28,322 bases of DNA from an uncultured Christensenellaceae bacterium (GTDB lineage Bacteria; Bacillota; Clostridia; Christensenellales; Borkfalkiaceae), in contig CAJUOI010000027.1 in assembly GCA_910588615.1 (NCBI GenBank), positions 1 to 28,322 on the forward strand, read 5' to 3'. Positions 14,828 through 23,918 of this stretch are shown here, in pieces (position 1 is the first letter of the stretch; each line of letters opens with the position of its first letter). Under the pieces are notes generated by a model. That model ran no database searches. It was not told where the DNA came from and saw only the letters and a program-made list of their open reading frames with translations. The position numbers were made by a program, and so were the translations under genes.

Positions 14828-16774
14828 ATGGATAAAGTTTATTTGGGCGCGGCGTATTATCCCGAATTATGGGACGAAGATGAACTAGAAAAGGATATTG
14901 CGCGGTGCAAAGAAGTCGGCGTGAACTGCTTGCGGATCGGCGAATTTGCTTGGGGTAAAATGGAACCCGAAGAGGGCAAGTTCGATTTATCGTGGCTTGT
15001 GCGCATTGTAGACAGGCTCTATGAAAACGGCATTTTCACGGTGCTCTGCACGCCCACGGCAACCCCGCCCCGATGGATGCTGAACAAGTATCCCGAAATG
15101 CGCATGATCATGCACGATTTAGTGCGGGCGGACGTATCGTCTCGTTGCCACGTCTGCAAGACATCTACCGTCGCGCGCGAGAAGAACCGCGGTATCGTCA
15201 CCGAGCTTGCAAAGACGTTCGCGGGGCACAAGGGCGTTGTCGGTTGGCAGATCGATAACGAATTGTTTCCGTATTCCGAGGGGTGCTATTGCGAAAATTG
15301 CAAGCACGCGTTCCGTTCGTATCTGAAAGATAAATTCGGCATGACGGAAAAACTCAACAAGGCGTGGGGCATGGCGCGGTGGTCACTTTGCTATGGTTCG
15401 TTCGACGAAGTGGAACCGCCGTATCCCCGTCAGTGGCGGCATCCCTCTTTGCGCAAGGCATGGCGGGATTTTCAGTGTGCGCAAATTAAGAGCTACGCGG
15501 AAGAACAGGCTGAGGTTTTACATAAATACGGCTGCGAAAACGTTGGTACGAACATGATGCAGCACAATTCGCTGAGCTATTATAAATTAAACGAGAAGTT
15601 AGATGTTGCGCAGTATAACCATTACGATACCGCCGAGCGGTTGCCCGACACGGCGTTTGCCTACGATTTCGTGCGGAGCATCAAAAACAAACCGTTCCGG
15701 ATCATGGAAACGCAGGTGGGCTGGAACGGGAGCGAGTATGCGGAGAGCGGCTACCGCCCCGCGGGGAATTGCTATGCGAATACATGGCTTCCCGTTGCCA
15801 AGGGCGCGGAAATGAACTTATATTGGCTGTTCCGCGCACACCCCAACGGACATGAGATCGGGCACGGCGCGCTGTATTCTGCGGCGGGGAGAAGCTACCG
15901 CGTGAGCGAAGAAGTGAAACGCGCAAGCGAAGATTTCAAAAAATGCGAACAATTTTTAACAGAGACTTGCATTAAGAGTAAAATTGCGCTACACTATTCG
16001 AGCACGGCGTATAACGACTTGGAGTGCGCGCCGCTCTTAAAAAATATTAATTACCGCGAAACGCTCATGCAGAAATATTACGCTGCGTTCCGTCATTACA
16101 ACGTGGACGTGATCGATACGCAGCATTCTCTCGACGGATACGAGGTTATCGTATCTCCCTTTCTTGTCACCGCCGACGAAAACGACTTTCAGGAGCGCAT
16201 CACCGAATGGGTGAAAGAGGGCGGCACCTGGATCGTAGGACCGATGTCGGATATCATGGACGAAAACGTAAAGCGGTACACGTATGCACCTTATAGTTTT
16301 TTGGAAGAGCTTGCGGGCGTGTATACGAAATACCAGAAGCCGCTTGCAAACGACGTGTTCAAGGCGCAGTGGACGAACGACGGCGAATGTGCCGTGAGTA
16401 TGTGCTATGACGCTTACGAGTGCAACGAGGGGACAAAGAGTCTTGCGCATTATACGGCGGGAGAATTCGCGCCGCTGTCCGTTATCACCGAACGGAAGGT
16501 GGGCAAGGGCAAAGTTATTCTTGTGGGCAGTGTGCTCTCGCACGGGGATATTCTGCGGCTTGTGAACCGCGCAACGATTGCCGAGGCGAGCGGAAACGTT
16601 ATTCTTACCGAACGCACGGGAAAAGAGAGCGGCATTATTGCCGTAGAAACCGAGAATAAGAGCGGATTTATTATTTTAAACGGAAGCTATACCGACCTCA
16701 TAACGGGCAAAGCCTATACGGGAAAAACGCAAATTTCGCCTTACGGCGTTTTGGTATTGAAAAGGAAGTCCTAA
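14828..16774 (+). CDS. GH42 beta-galactosidase
   Basis: A 648-residue cytoplasmic beta-galactosidase of family 42, which would remove terminal beta-galactose from imported oligosaccharides. The N-terminal TIM barrel starts with YLGAAYYPELWDEDELEKDI and includes LRIGEFAWGKMEPEEGKFD. The acid/base is Glu145 in GWQIDNE, and the nucleophile is probably Glu294 in IMETQVGW. Cys107 (or 110), Cys153, Cys155 and Cys158 match the four-cysteine zinc site known in this family. The trimerisation domain (about 390-590) and a small C-terminal beta domain complete a normal length. No signal peptide is present. The ATG has AAAGGA upstream. It is the first gene of a four-gene enzyme operon, and its stop is three bases before the GH3 start. 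Confidence 0.95.
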   Translation: MDKVYLGAAYYPELWDEDELEKDIARCKEVGVNCLRIGEFAWGKMEPEEGKFDLSWLVRIVDRLYENGIFTVLCTPTATPPRWMLNKYPEMRMIMHDLVRADVSSRCHVCKTSTVAREKNRGIVTELAKTFAGHKGVVGWQIDNELFPYSEGCYCENCKHAFRSYLKDKFGMTEKLNKAWGMARWSLCYGSFDEVEPPYPRQWRHPSLRKAWRDFQCAQIKSYAEEQAEVLHKYGCENVGTNMMQHNSLSYYKLNEKLDVAQYNHYDTAERLPDTAFAYDFVRSIKNKPFRIMETQVGWNGSEYAESGYRPAGNCYANTWLPVAKGAEMNLYWLFRAHPNGHEIGHGALYSAAGRSYRVSEEVKRASEDFKKCEQFLTETCIKSKIALHYSSTAYNDLECAPLLKNINYRETLMQKYYAAFRHYNVDVIDTQHSLDGYEVIVSPFLVTADENDFQERITEWVKEGGTWIVGPMSDIMDENVKRYTYAPYSFLEELAGVYTKYQKPLANDVFKAQWTNDGECAVSMCYDAYECNEGTKSLAHYTAGEFAPLSVITERKVGKGKVILVGSVLSHGDILRLVNRATIAEASGNVILTERTGKESGIIAVETENKSGFIILNGSYTDLITGKAYTGKTQISPYGVLVLKRKS

Positions 16775-16777
16775 TTT

Positions 16778-18931
16778 ATGGAACAGAAAGCGTTGAAAAA
16801 GTTAGTATCGGCGATGAGCCTCGAAGAGAAAGCGTTGCAGTTGACGCAGTATCCCGTGTATGAACTCGACGAAAGTGCGGAAGCGGTGGTAACGGGGTTG
16901 TGCGATTTGGGCGGGATAGACCGCGAGGCGCTTTGGCGTACGGGCACAATTTTGAATGCGCCGAACGGTGAAACGGTGCAATCGATTCGCAAGACGCGCC
17001 GCGAAAAAGGAATCGCCGACCCGCTCCCGTTTATGCTCGACGTGATTCACGGGTACAGAACGATTTATCCCGTGCCGCTTGCTATGGCGTGCACGTTCAA
17101 TTTGAAGCTCATAGAGGACTGTGCGGAGCTTGCCGCAACCGAAGCGCGCTACGACGGCGTGGACGTCACCTTTTCGCCTATGGTCGATTTGGGACGGGAT
17201 GCGCGCTGGGGCAGAGTGATGGAAGGCGCGGGCGAGGACCCTTATTGGAGCGGCGAGGTCGGCAAGGCGATGATCCGTGGCTATCATAGGGGCGGAATCG
17301 CCTGCTGCGTAAAACATTTTGCGGGTTACGGCGCCGCCGAGGCGGGCAGAGAGTACAACACCACGGATATTTCCGAGCGGAATTTACGCGAGTATTACTT
17401 GCGGGCGTACCGCGCGTGTCTCGAAGAACAACCTGAGCTGTTCATGAGTTCGTTTAACCTCTTGAACGGTAAGCCGATTTTGGGGCACAAAGAGATTATG
17501 CTCGATCTGCTGCGCAAGGAGTGGGGCTTCGACGGCGTTGTCATTTCCGACTTCGGCGCGGTGGAGGAACTGCACGAGCACGGCTATTGCGAAACGGGCA
17601 AGGACTGCGCATCTGTTGCGCTTTCGAGCGGGCTCGATATCGAAATGGGTTCGTCGGTCTATGCAAGCTATCTTCCCGAGCTTGTCCGTACGGGCGTTGT
17701 TTCGGAAGAGCAAATCGACGAAGCGGTATTGCGGGTCTTGGAACTCAAAAACAAGCTAGGCATGTACGAAAATCCCGAGCGGAATACCGATCTTCAAAAA
17801 CGGGCCGAAGTGACGCTTTCGGAAAGCGGGCGAGCTCTTTCTCGCAGAGCCGTGGAAGAGGGTAGCGTGTTGTTGAAAAATAACGGCGTGTTGCCGTTAA
17901 AGGAAAATGCAAAGATTGCGCTTGTCGGTCCGTTTGCGTCTACCCGCGAGATCATCGGGAACTGGGCGGGGAAAGGGCGGATCGAGGAGTGCGTTACCGT
18001 AAAAGAGGGCGTAGAAAAGCTCATAAAGCGCGCCGTGCCGTATGCGAACGGCTGTTCGTGGAAGCTGTTCGATACGGACGAGGGCGGATTCGAAGAGGCG
18101 GAGCGTATTTGCGCGCAAGCCGATTGTATCGTGGCTTGCGTGGGCGAACACATGATGAACTCGGGCGAGGCACATTCCCGCGCCGACATCCGCATTCCCG
18201 AAATACAGCGTAAGTTGATTGCAAAGTTGCATAAACTCAAAAAACCGCTCGTGCTCGTCGTATTCGGCGGAAGACCGCTTGTATTGAGCGAAATCGAAGA
18301 GTTTGCCAATGCAATTTTATATGTCTGGCAACCGGGGACGGAAGGCGGCAACGGGATCGCAAACCTGCTCTACGGCAAAGCAATTCCCTGCGGAAAGACG
18401 GTGATGAGTTTTCCGCGCTCGTCGGGGCAGTGTCCGATTTATTACAACTGTTTTTCGACGGGCAGACCGAAAAAGAAGGATAAGCCTTCGGCGTTGAGCG
18501 GCGAAGAATGGCGCACGGGTTACGACGACGAATATAATTCTCCGATCTATCCGTTCGGCTACGGACTGTCGTATACCGAATTTTTGTATTCCGATTTGAA
18601 ACTGTCTGCTGCGAAGATGAAGCGCGGCGGGAAAATTACGGCGAGCGTGAACTTGAAAAACGTCGGGAGCAGCGACGGATATGAAACGGTACAGTGGTAT
18701 ATCCGCGACCTGTTCGCTTCCGTCGTGCGTCCCGTAAAGGAACTGAAAGGGTACGAAAAAGTCTTTTTGAAAGCGGGAGAAGAGAGACGTATCTCCTTTG
18801 AAATTACCGAAGAAATGCTGAAATATTATACGGACGGCGGGGAGTACGCAGCGGAAACGGGCGCGTTCGAGCTGTTTGTCGGCGGCAATTCCCGCGACTG
18901 TCTGAAAATGAACTTTGAGCTTGTTGATTGA
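16778..18931 (+). CDS. GH3 beta-glycosidase (beta-glucosidase type)
   Basis: A 717-residue family 3 glycoside hydrolase, probably releasing beta-linked glucose or xylose in the cytoplasm. The N-terminal barrel (about 1-300) has the substrate-binding RWGRVMEGAGEDPYWSG and KHFAGYG motifs, and the catalytic nucleophile Asp258 in VVISDFGAVEEL. The alpha/beta-sandwich domain (about 350-570) follows (GSVLLKNNGVLPL, then CVGEHMMNSGEAHSR). A C-terminal fibronectin-III-like domain starts near 600 (YPFGYGLSYTEF, then VQWYIRD). All three domains are complete and there is no signal peptide. The ATG follows AAGGA in the end of the GH42 gene, and the stop is eight bases before the next start, so the gene is firmly inside the operon. 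Glucosidase versus xylosidase cannot be settled by eye. Confidence 0.94.
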   Translation: MEQKALKKLVSAMSLEEKALQLTQYPVYELDESAEAVVTGLCDLGGIDREALWRTGTILNAPNGETVQSIRKTRREKGIADPLPFMLDVIHGYRTIYPVPLAMACTFNLKLIEDCAELAATEARYDGVDVTFSPMVDLGRDARWGRVMEGAGEDPYWSGEVGKAMIRGYHRGGIACCVKHFAGYGAAEAGREYNTTDISERNLREYYLRAYRACLEEQPELFMSSFNLLNGKPILGHKEIMLDLLRKEWGFDGVVISDFGAVEELHEHGYCETGKDCASVALSSGLDIEMGSSVYASYLPELVRTGVVSEEQIDEAVLRVLELKNKLGMYENPERNTDLQKRAEVTLSESGRALSRRAVEEGSVLLKNNGVLPLKENAKIALVGPFASTREIIGNWAGKGRIEECVTVKEGVEKLIKRAVPYANGCSWKLFDTDEGGFEEAERICAQADCIVACVGEHMMNSGEAHSRADIRIPEIQRKLIAKLHKLKKPLVLVVFGGRPLVLSEIEEFANAILYVWQPGTEGGNGIANLLYGKAIPCGKTVMSFPRSSGQCPIYYNCFSTGRPKKKDKPSALSGEEWRTGYDDEYNSPIYPFGYGLSYTEFLYSDLKLSAAKMKRGGKITASVNLKNVGSSDGYETVQWYIRDLFASVVRPVKELKGYEKVFLKAGEERRISFEITEEMLKYYTDGGEYAAETGAFELFVGGNSRDCLKMNFELVD

Positions 18932-18939
18932 GGTGAAGA

Positions 18940-20967
18940 ATGAGCAATGAAAGAAAGCTGCCTGCTTATCCGTTATTCGTAAAAGACCCGAATTATTCGC
19001 TGTGGAGCGTTACGGAAGAGCTGAATAAGAGTACTCCCCAAACGTGGTGGGGCGAAGAAAAACGGATCTACGGCTTTTTGAAAACGCACGGCAAGACGTA
19101 TTGCTTTTTAGGGAATGGCGCAGATTTTTCCGCCTGCGGAGTTTTGAACGCCGAACAGACGGGGCTGGAGGTCACGGCGTTTACGACCGATTACATATTC
19201 CGCGCGGGGCAAACAAGGCTATCGGTAAAATTCGTTTCTCCTTTGCCGCCCGACGATTTAACGCTGACCGCGATGCCCGTGTGCTATATGGAATACGAGA
19301 TCGAGGGCGACGAACACGCCGAGCTTTCGCTCTTTATAAGCTACGACGTCGCGAGCAATGCGTGCAATCAAGAGCGCGGCGTGCGCGGCGGCGTTGTAAA
19401 AGGCAACGGTTTCGAGAGCGCGTTTTTCGGATTGAGACGGCAAAAGCCGCTTTCGAACAACGGCGATCTCATCGGCGCCGATTGGGGGTATTGGTATCTG
19501 GCGGGCGAAGAGAGCTTCATTCTCGACGAAACAGACCTTGCCGCCTATCTCGCGGGCGGGAATAAACAGTTTACGAATGCAAAAGAAGAACGGTATCTCG
19601 GCACTTTTAATCACGCGCAAAAGGGCGTTGTTTTACTCGGCTTCGACGATATCGTTTCCATCGATTATTTCGGCGATTTCCGTAAGGGATATTACTTGCA
19701 GGATCATACGATTTTGCAAGCGTTGCAAACGGTGTGGCGCGAATACAAAATAATAGACGAACGGCTTTTTTCCTTTAACGAGGACTTGAAGGAACGGGCG
19801 AAGCCTTTCGGAAAAGATTATTACGATATTCTCTGCGCCGCTTTGCGGCAGACCATGTCTGCGCATAAAATCGTAAAAGACGGTGCGGGGAACCTTTTGT
19901 TTCTTTCCAAGGAGTGCGGCTCCAACGGTTGTATCGCCACGGTAGACGTCAGCTATCCGTCCGTGCCGCTGTTCTTGCTCTATAACACGGAGCTTATCAA
20001 GGGCATGATGCGCCCGATTATAAAGTTTGCGCGGATGCCCGTCTGGAAATACGATTTTGCCCCGCACGACGCGGGCACTTATCCGCATTGCTGCGGGCAC
20101 GTGTACGGATTTAATCAGGATAAGAGTAAGTTTTTGGGCAATCTCATTCAGAAAGAAAACGAAGAGACCTGGTTTCCGTTTTACCTTTTACCTGCCGATT
20201 ACGACGTTTACGATTTGAAAGACCAGATGCCCGTTGAAGAATGCGCCAACTTGCTCATTATGCAGTACGCTTGCTATGAGCGCGACGGCGATAGTTCTTT
20301 CTTTGCGGAGAACTTCGATTTGACGGAGAAGTGGGTGGAGTATCTCGTCAAATACGGCTTGAAGCCCGAAGAACAGCTCTGCACAGACGACTTTGCGGGA
20401 CACATGAAAAACAATCTCAATCTTGCGATCAAAGCTACCGTAGGCATTGCATGCTACGCAGAGCTTGTAAAAGCGGCGGGGAAAGCGGGGCTTGCGGAAA
20501 AATACCGCAACACGGCGGAAGCGTTTGCGGAAGAGATCACGGCGTTTGCAAAGAAGTTTTCGCATATGCCCATTTCGTGGGATGAGGACGATAGCACGTT
20601 CTCGTTAAAATATAATTTTGCGTTCGATAAACTGCTGGACTTAAATCTGTTCTCGCAGGAAATTTTCGAGAGGGAAATCGACTGCTATCTGCAAAGAGTA
20701 AACGGGTTCGGCACCCCGCTCGACAACCGCGAAACGTACACAAAGAGCGATTGGCTGTGCTGGGTCGCATTCCTTACGGATGACGAGTCGAAAAGGGAAA
20801 AGCTGTTGGCACCCATTGCAAAATTTTTAAAAGAATCGCCCGACCGCGTGCCGTTTTCCGATTGGTATCAAACGGATACGGGTGCATATCTTCATTTTCG
20901 TGCCCGCAGCGTGCAGGGCGGCTGCTTTATTTTGTTGTTAAAAAGGAATGAATATGTTAAAAGGTAA
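18940..20967 (+). CDS. DUF4965/glutaminase-A-like (alpha/alpha)6 protein
   Basis: A 675-residue protein with the domain order of the DUF4964/DUF5127/DUF4965/DUF1793 family, named after fungal glutaminase A. The N-terminal part (about 5-280, LPAYPLFVKDPNYSLWS) is a beta domain. From about 290 it becomes a six-hairpin helical domain with the family signatures KYDFAPHDAGTYP near 370 and QLCTDDFAGHMKNNLNLAIK near 478. It ends with a Trp-rich DWYQTDTG segment. No signal peptide is present, unlike many secreted relatives. It sits between a GH3 and a GH78 gene (8 bases after one, 14-20 bases overlap with the other), so a role in glycan breakdown is more likely than glutamine hydrolysis. That role is inferred from context. 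The ATG has GAGGTGA upstream. Confidence 0.8.
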   Translation: MSNERKLPAYPLFVKDPNYSLWSVTEELNKSTPQTWWGEEKRIYGFLKTHGKTYCFLGNGADFSACGVLNAEQTGLEVTAFTTDYIFRAGQTRLSVKFVSPLPPDDLTLTAMPVCYMEYEIEGDEHAELSLFISYDVASNACNQERGVRGGVVKGNGFESAFFGLRRQKPLSNNGDLIGADWGYWYLAGEESFILDETDLAAYLAGGNKQFTNAKEERYLGTFNHAQKGVVLLGFDDIVSIDYFGDFRKGYYLQDHTILQALQTVWREYKIIDERLFSFNEDLKERAKPFGKDYYDILCAALRQTMSAHKIVKDGAGNLLFLSKECGSNGCIATVDVSYPSVPLFLLYNTELIKGMMRPIIKFARMPVWKYDFAPHDAGTYPHCCGHVYGFNQDKSKFLGNLIQKENEETWFPFYLLPADYDVYDLKDQMPVEECANLLIMQYACYERDGDSSFFAENFDLTEKWVEYLVKYGLKPEEQLCTDDFAGHMKNNLNLAIKATVGIACYAELVKAAGKAGLAEKYRNTAEAFAEEITAFAKKFSHMPISWDEDDSTFSLKYNFAFDKLLDLNLFSQEIFEREIDCYLQRVNGFGTPLDNRETYTKSDWLCWVAFLTDDESKREKLLAPIAKFLKESPDRVPFSDWYQTDTGAYLHFRARSVQGGCFILLLKRNEYVKR

Positions 20968-23356
20968 CTTTATCGGGGTCAAAGAAAATGTTGGCGTGTT
21001 CGTCGTTGAAAAGAGGTTCACGGCGCATGCGGGCGAACGTGCGGTTTTAAAGGTAACGGCGCTCGGCTTATATTTTGCCGAAATCAACGGCGTGCGCGTG
21101 GGCGATGCTTACTTAACCCCCGGCTGGACCTCGTACAATAAAATGTTGCAGGTGCAGGAGTACGACGTTACGGCGCTCTTAAAAGAGGGTGAAAACGTGT
21201 TGTCGCTCACCGTGGGCGAAGGCTGGTATTGCGGTCCGCTCACTTGGGAGCGCAAGAGAAGTTTTTACGGAAAACAATCCGCCGTCTGCGCCGATTTGAT
21301 TTTTGCGGACAGAACGGTAAGTACGGACGAAAGTTGGACGGCGCGGGAGAGTGTAATTCGCGCAAGCGGCATTTACGACGGCGAAACGCAAGACTTTACG
21401 GCGGAGTGCAAACCGCTCACCGTGTGCGAGGTCGCCTTTGATAAGAGCGTGCTTGTGCCGCAGATTTCCGAGCCTGTGCGCAATGTCGAAAGATTGCCCG
21501 TAAAAGAAGTGATACATACGCCCGCGGGTGAGCTTGTTTACGATTTCGGGCAAAACATGGCGGGCGTAGTGGAAATCAGAACGCCCGAAAATTTCAACGG
21601 CACGCTTACGTTGCAGTTTGCAGAAATTTTGGTGAACGGGAATTTCTATACCGATAATTTAAGAAGCGCAAAGGCGACGGATACGTTCACAGTGAAGGGC
21701 GCAAGAACGCTTTCTCCCGAATTTACCTTCCACGGCTTCCGCTATATGAAGCTGACGGGCGCGGAGTTGCCCCAAGAGAATGTGACGGCGATCGTGCGGT
21801 ATACGGACATGAAGCGCACGGGGCATATACACACGAGTAACGACCGCTTCAACCGTTTAATGGACAACGTGATATGGGGGCTAAAGGGGAATTTTGTGGA
21901 TATTCCCACCGACTGCCCGCAAAGGGACGAACGGCTGGGCTGGACGGGGGACATCAACGCTTTCTGCACGACGGCGGCATATAACTACGATATCCGCGCC
22001 TTTATGAAAAAGTGGCTTGCCGATTTACGAAACGATCAAACGGAGGACGGAAGAATTCCGCACGTTGCGCCGAACGCATTGCGCGGAGAGAGCGACAGAT
22101 CCACGGCGGCGATGTGGTGCGATGCGGTCACCATGGTGCCGTGGAAGCTCTATCAAATGTACGGCGATAAGAGTTTTCTTTCGGAGAACTTCGGGGCGAT
22201 GAAAAAGTTTATTTCCGCACGCGAGCGAACGATGACGGACGGGCTTGTGAGCAAGGGGCACGAGTTCGGCGACTGGCTTGCGCTCGATCAGGAAAAGACG
22301 AGCAACGAAACGTTTATCGGCAGAACGGATTTATACTATATTACCAACGTGTTTCAGGTGCGTTCGCTGAAAATCGTAGCCGATACGGCGAAGATTTTGG
22401 GCGAAAGGGCGGATGAAAAGCTATATCTGGAAAAACACGGAGAAATGCTCGAAAGGGTGCGGAGCGAGTATTTTACGGCAGGCGGACGGCTTTGCTTGGA
22501 TACGGTCACGGCGCAGACGCTTGCGCTATACTTCGGAATCGTGCCCGAACGGCACCGCAAAAAATTGGCGGAGGCGTTAAACGAGAACGTCAAACGGCAC
22601 GGATACAAAATCATAACGGGTTTTATCGGCACGACGTATTTTTTATATGCGCTTGCGGACAACGGGCATATGCAGACGGCGCAAAGGGTTCTCATGAACA
22701 ACGGCTACCCCGGGTGGTTGTTCGAGGTGGATATGGGCGCGACCACGATGTGGGAGCGTTGGAACAGTTTAATGCCCGACGGCACGCCCAATCCCGACGG
22801 CATGAACAGTTACAATCATTATGCCTACGGTTCTGTCATGGAGTTTGTCTACCGCCGTATCGCGGGGATAGAGGCAACGGAAGCGGGATTTGCAAAAATC
22901 AGAATCGCGCCTAACCCCTGTAAGGGGCTTGCGGAGTTCAAAGCGGAGTATGAGAGTGTGCGCGGCAAAATCGTTTCGGGCTACGAGCAAAAGGACGGAC
23001 AAATCAAATTCACGGCGGAAATTCCCGAAGGGGTACAGGCGGAAATCATTCTGCCGAACGAACAGCCGATTCCCGTAACGGGCGGGAAGTACGAATACGA
23101 GCGTGATTGGGAGAACTTGGACGGTGAGCCGTTTACGCCCGAAAGCTACGTGACGGAGGTGTTCGACAACCCGAAAGCGGTAAAGGCGTTCAACGAGGTG
23201 TTCGGCGGAATATTTACAGGCAGCGAAATCGCCTGGATGAAGAACGAGCCCAAAACGCTCGGCTTTATGGCGTGGTTTCGAGATTCGGAAAAGAAGATGA
23301 AGCTATCTGACTTTCCAGATATGTTGCAGCGGGCAAATAGGTTGTTTTTACAGTAA
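20954..23356 (+). CDS. GH78 alpha-L-rhamnosidase
   Basis: An 800-residue family 78 enzyme that removes terminal alpha-L-rhamnose. N-terminal beta domains (about 1-290) include YFAEINGVRVGDAYLTPGWT and a DFGQNMAGVVEI segment. The (alpha/alpha)6 catalytic domain carries DCPQRDERLGWTGD, with Glu326 as likely acid (numbered from this start), and MGATTMWERWNS, with Glu601 as likely base. A C-terminal beta domain follows. The last ~75 residues (from about ESYVTEVFDNPKAVKAF) form an extra helical tail. Two in-frame ATGs exist, at 20948 and 20954. The second is preferred because AAAAAGGA ends six bases before it. The start overlaps the previous gene by 14 bases, showing translational coupling. No signal peptide, so it acts on imported sugars. 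Confidence 0.93.
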   Translation: MLKGNFIGVKENVGVFVVEKRFTAHAGERAVLKVTALGLYFAEINGVRVGDAYLTPGWTSYNKMLQVQEYDVTALLKEGENVLSLTVGEGWYCGPLTWERKRSFYGKQSAVCADLIFADRTVSTDESWTARESVIRASGIYDGETQDFTAECKPLTVCEVAFDKSVLVPQISEPVRNVERLPVKEVIHTPAGELVYDFGQNMAGVVEIRTPENFNGTLTLQFAEILVNGNFYTDNLRSAKATDTFTVKGARTLSPEFTFHGFRYMKLTGAELPQENVTAIVRYTDMKRTGHIHTSNDRFNRLMDNVIWGLKGNFVDIPTDCPQRDERLGWTGDINAFCTTAAYNYDIRAFMKKWLADLRNDQTEDGRIPHVAPNALRGESDRSTAAMWCDAVTMVPWKLYQMYGDKSFLSENFGAMKKFISARERTMTDGLVSKGHEFGDWLALDQEKTSNETFIGRTDLYYITNVFQVRSLKIVADTAKILGERADEKLYLEKHGEMLERVRSEYFTAGGRLCLDTVTAQTLALYFGIVPERHRKKLAEALNENVKRHGYKIITGFIGTTYFLYALADNGHMQTAQRVLMNNGYPGWLFEVDMGATTMWERWNSLMPDGTPNPDGMNSYNHYAYGSVMEFVYRRIAGIEATEAGFAKIRIAPNPCKGLAEFKAEYESVRGKIVSGYEQKDGQIKFTAEIPEGVQAEIILPNEQPIPVTGGKYEYERDWENLDGEPFTPESYVTEVFDNPKAVKAFNEVFGGIFTGSEIAWMKNEPKTLGFMAWFRDSEKKMKLSDFPDMLQRANRLFLQ

Positions 23357-23383
23357 AAATAATGTAATGTAAGGAGCAATAAA

Positions 23384-23575
23384 ATGTCGGAATTGAGAGA
23401 AAAACATAAATCGATCATTGAAGGATATTATTATGCCTGTTGTCCTCATTGCAAGACGACTTTGGTGCATGGGAAAAACGGGACGGATACGTTTATCAAA
23501 TGCTCGAAATGCGGCAATTTTCTTCATGTGGAGATCAAGGACGATACCGTACTTGTCGAACGTAAAAATTCATAG
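23384..23575 (+). CDS. Small zinc-ribbon protein
   Basis: A 63-residue protein with two Cys pairs, CPHC near residue 20 and CSKC near 40, spaced as in a zinc ribbon. The Cys pattern resembles Com-like phage regulators and other small mobile-element zinc ribbons. The ATG has AAGGAG eight bases upstream. It begins 27 bases after the rhamnosidase stop with no terminator between, so it may be carried on the glycan operon transcript, yet it looks more like the first gene of the mobile-element module on the right. Function unknown. Confidence 0.75.
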   Translation: MSELREKHKSIIEGYYYACCPHCKTTLVHGKNGTDTFIKCSKCGNFLHVEIKDDTVLVERKNS

Positions 23576-23660
23576 TAATAATATTTAATATTTTCGCGGT
23601 TATTAGCGTAATTTCGGCAAAAAAATTCATTTTTTGCGATAATAAAAATGATAGTATGAA

Positions 23661-23807
23661 TTTAGCCCCCACGGGGTGTGACGACATCCATAATCGGAAG
23701 AGGCTGATTCTACTGTTAAGAGCTAAAATCCGAAAAAAAGATACAAGCCGGCAGCAGAGCAATATGCCTTCCTTAACGGAAGGTTAATTTGCTTTGCTCG
23801 GCTTTTT
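23661..23807 (+). ncRNA. Second pseudoknotted RNA ending in a terminator
   Basis: Between the zinc-ribbon gene and the sigma-like gene lie about 340 bases without an ORF. TTTAGC (23661-23666) can pair with GCTAAA (23722-23727), and TCGGA (23694-23698) with TCCGA (23729-23733). The two pairings cross, giving a pseudoknot. A small CCCC/GGGG hairpin lies inside. The 3' end is a large hairpin with T-run. Upstream, GCAAAAAA/TTTTTTGC (23617-23624/23630-23637) and a GATAAT (23638-23643) are the only promoter-like signals, and no good -35 is seen. It may be an independent RNA, a riboswitch-like leader or an attenuator for the sigma-like gene. I do not recognise its class. Confidence 0.5.
23746..23807 (+). 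terminator. Long terminator hairpin, first of a tandem pair
   Basis: AGCCG (23746-23750) with CGGCT (23799-23803), GCAGAGCAA (23754-23762) with TTGCTTTGC (23789-23797), and an apical CCTTCC/GGAAGG hairpin (23767-23772/23778-23783), followed by a short T-run up to 23807. It can end either the glycan/zinc-ribbon transcript or the RNA starting near 23661. Confidence 0.75.
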
Positions 23808-23819
23808 AACCGTTCCGTG

Positions 23820-23858
23820 CCTCGGCGGCGTATTGCAACGCTGTCGGGGGCGTTTTTT
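23820..23858 (+). terminator. Second tandem terminator hairpin
   Basis: CCTCGGCGGCGT (23820-23831) pairs with ACGCTGTCGGGG (23838-23849) over 12 pairs including G-U wobbles, with loop ATTGCA. TTTTTT (23853-23858) follows four bases later. It lies only 12 bases after the previous terminator and 60 bases before the sigma-like gene. Confidence 0.7.
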
Positions 23859-23877
23859 ATATATAAGGCGAAATCCG

Positions 23878-23914
23878 CCGATAGCGATTTTTAACAAAAA
23901 TCAATATCGGAGGG
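23878..23914 (+). promoter_or_regulatory. Hairpin at the ribosome site of the sigma-like gene
   Basis: CCGATA (23878-23883) pairs with TATCGG (23905-23910), and GATTTTT (23886-23892) with AAAAATC (23896-23902) around loop AAC. The 3' arm takes the first two bases of the ribosome site GGAGGG (23909-23914), which lies five bases before the ATG at 23919. Translation of this gene could be held back by the hairpin. Confidence 0.45.
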
Positions 23915-23918
23915 TTTC

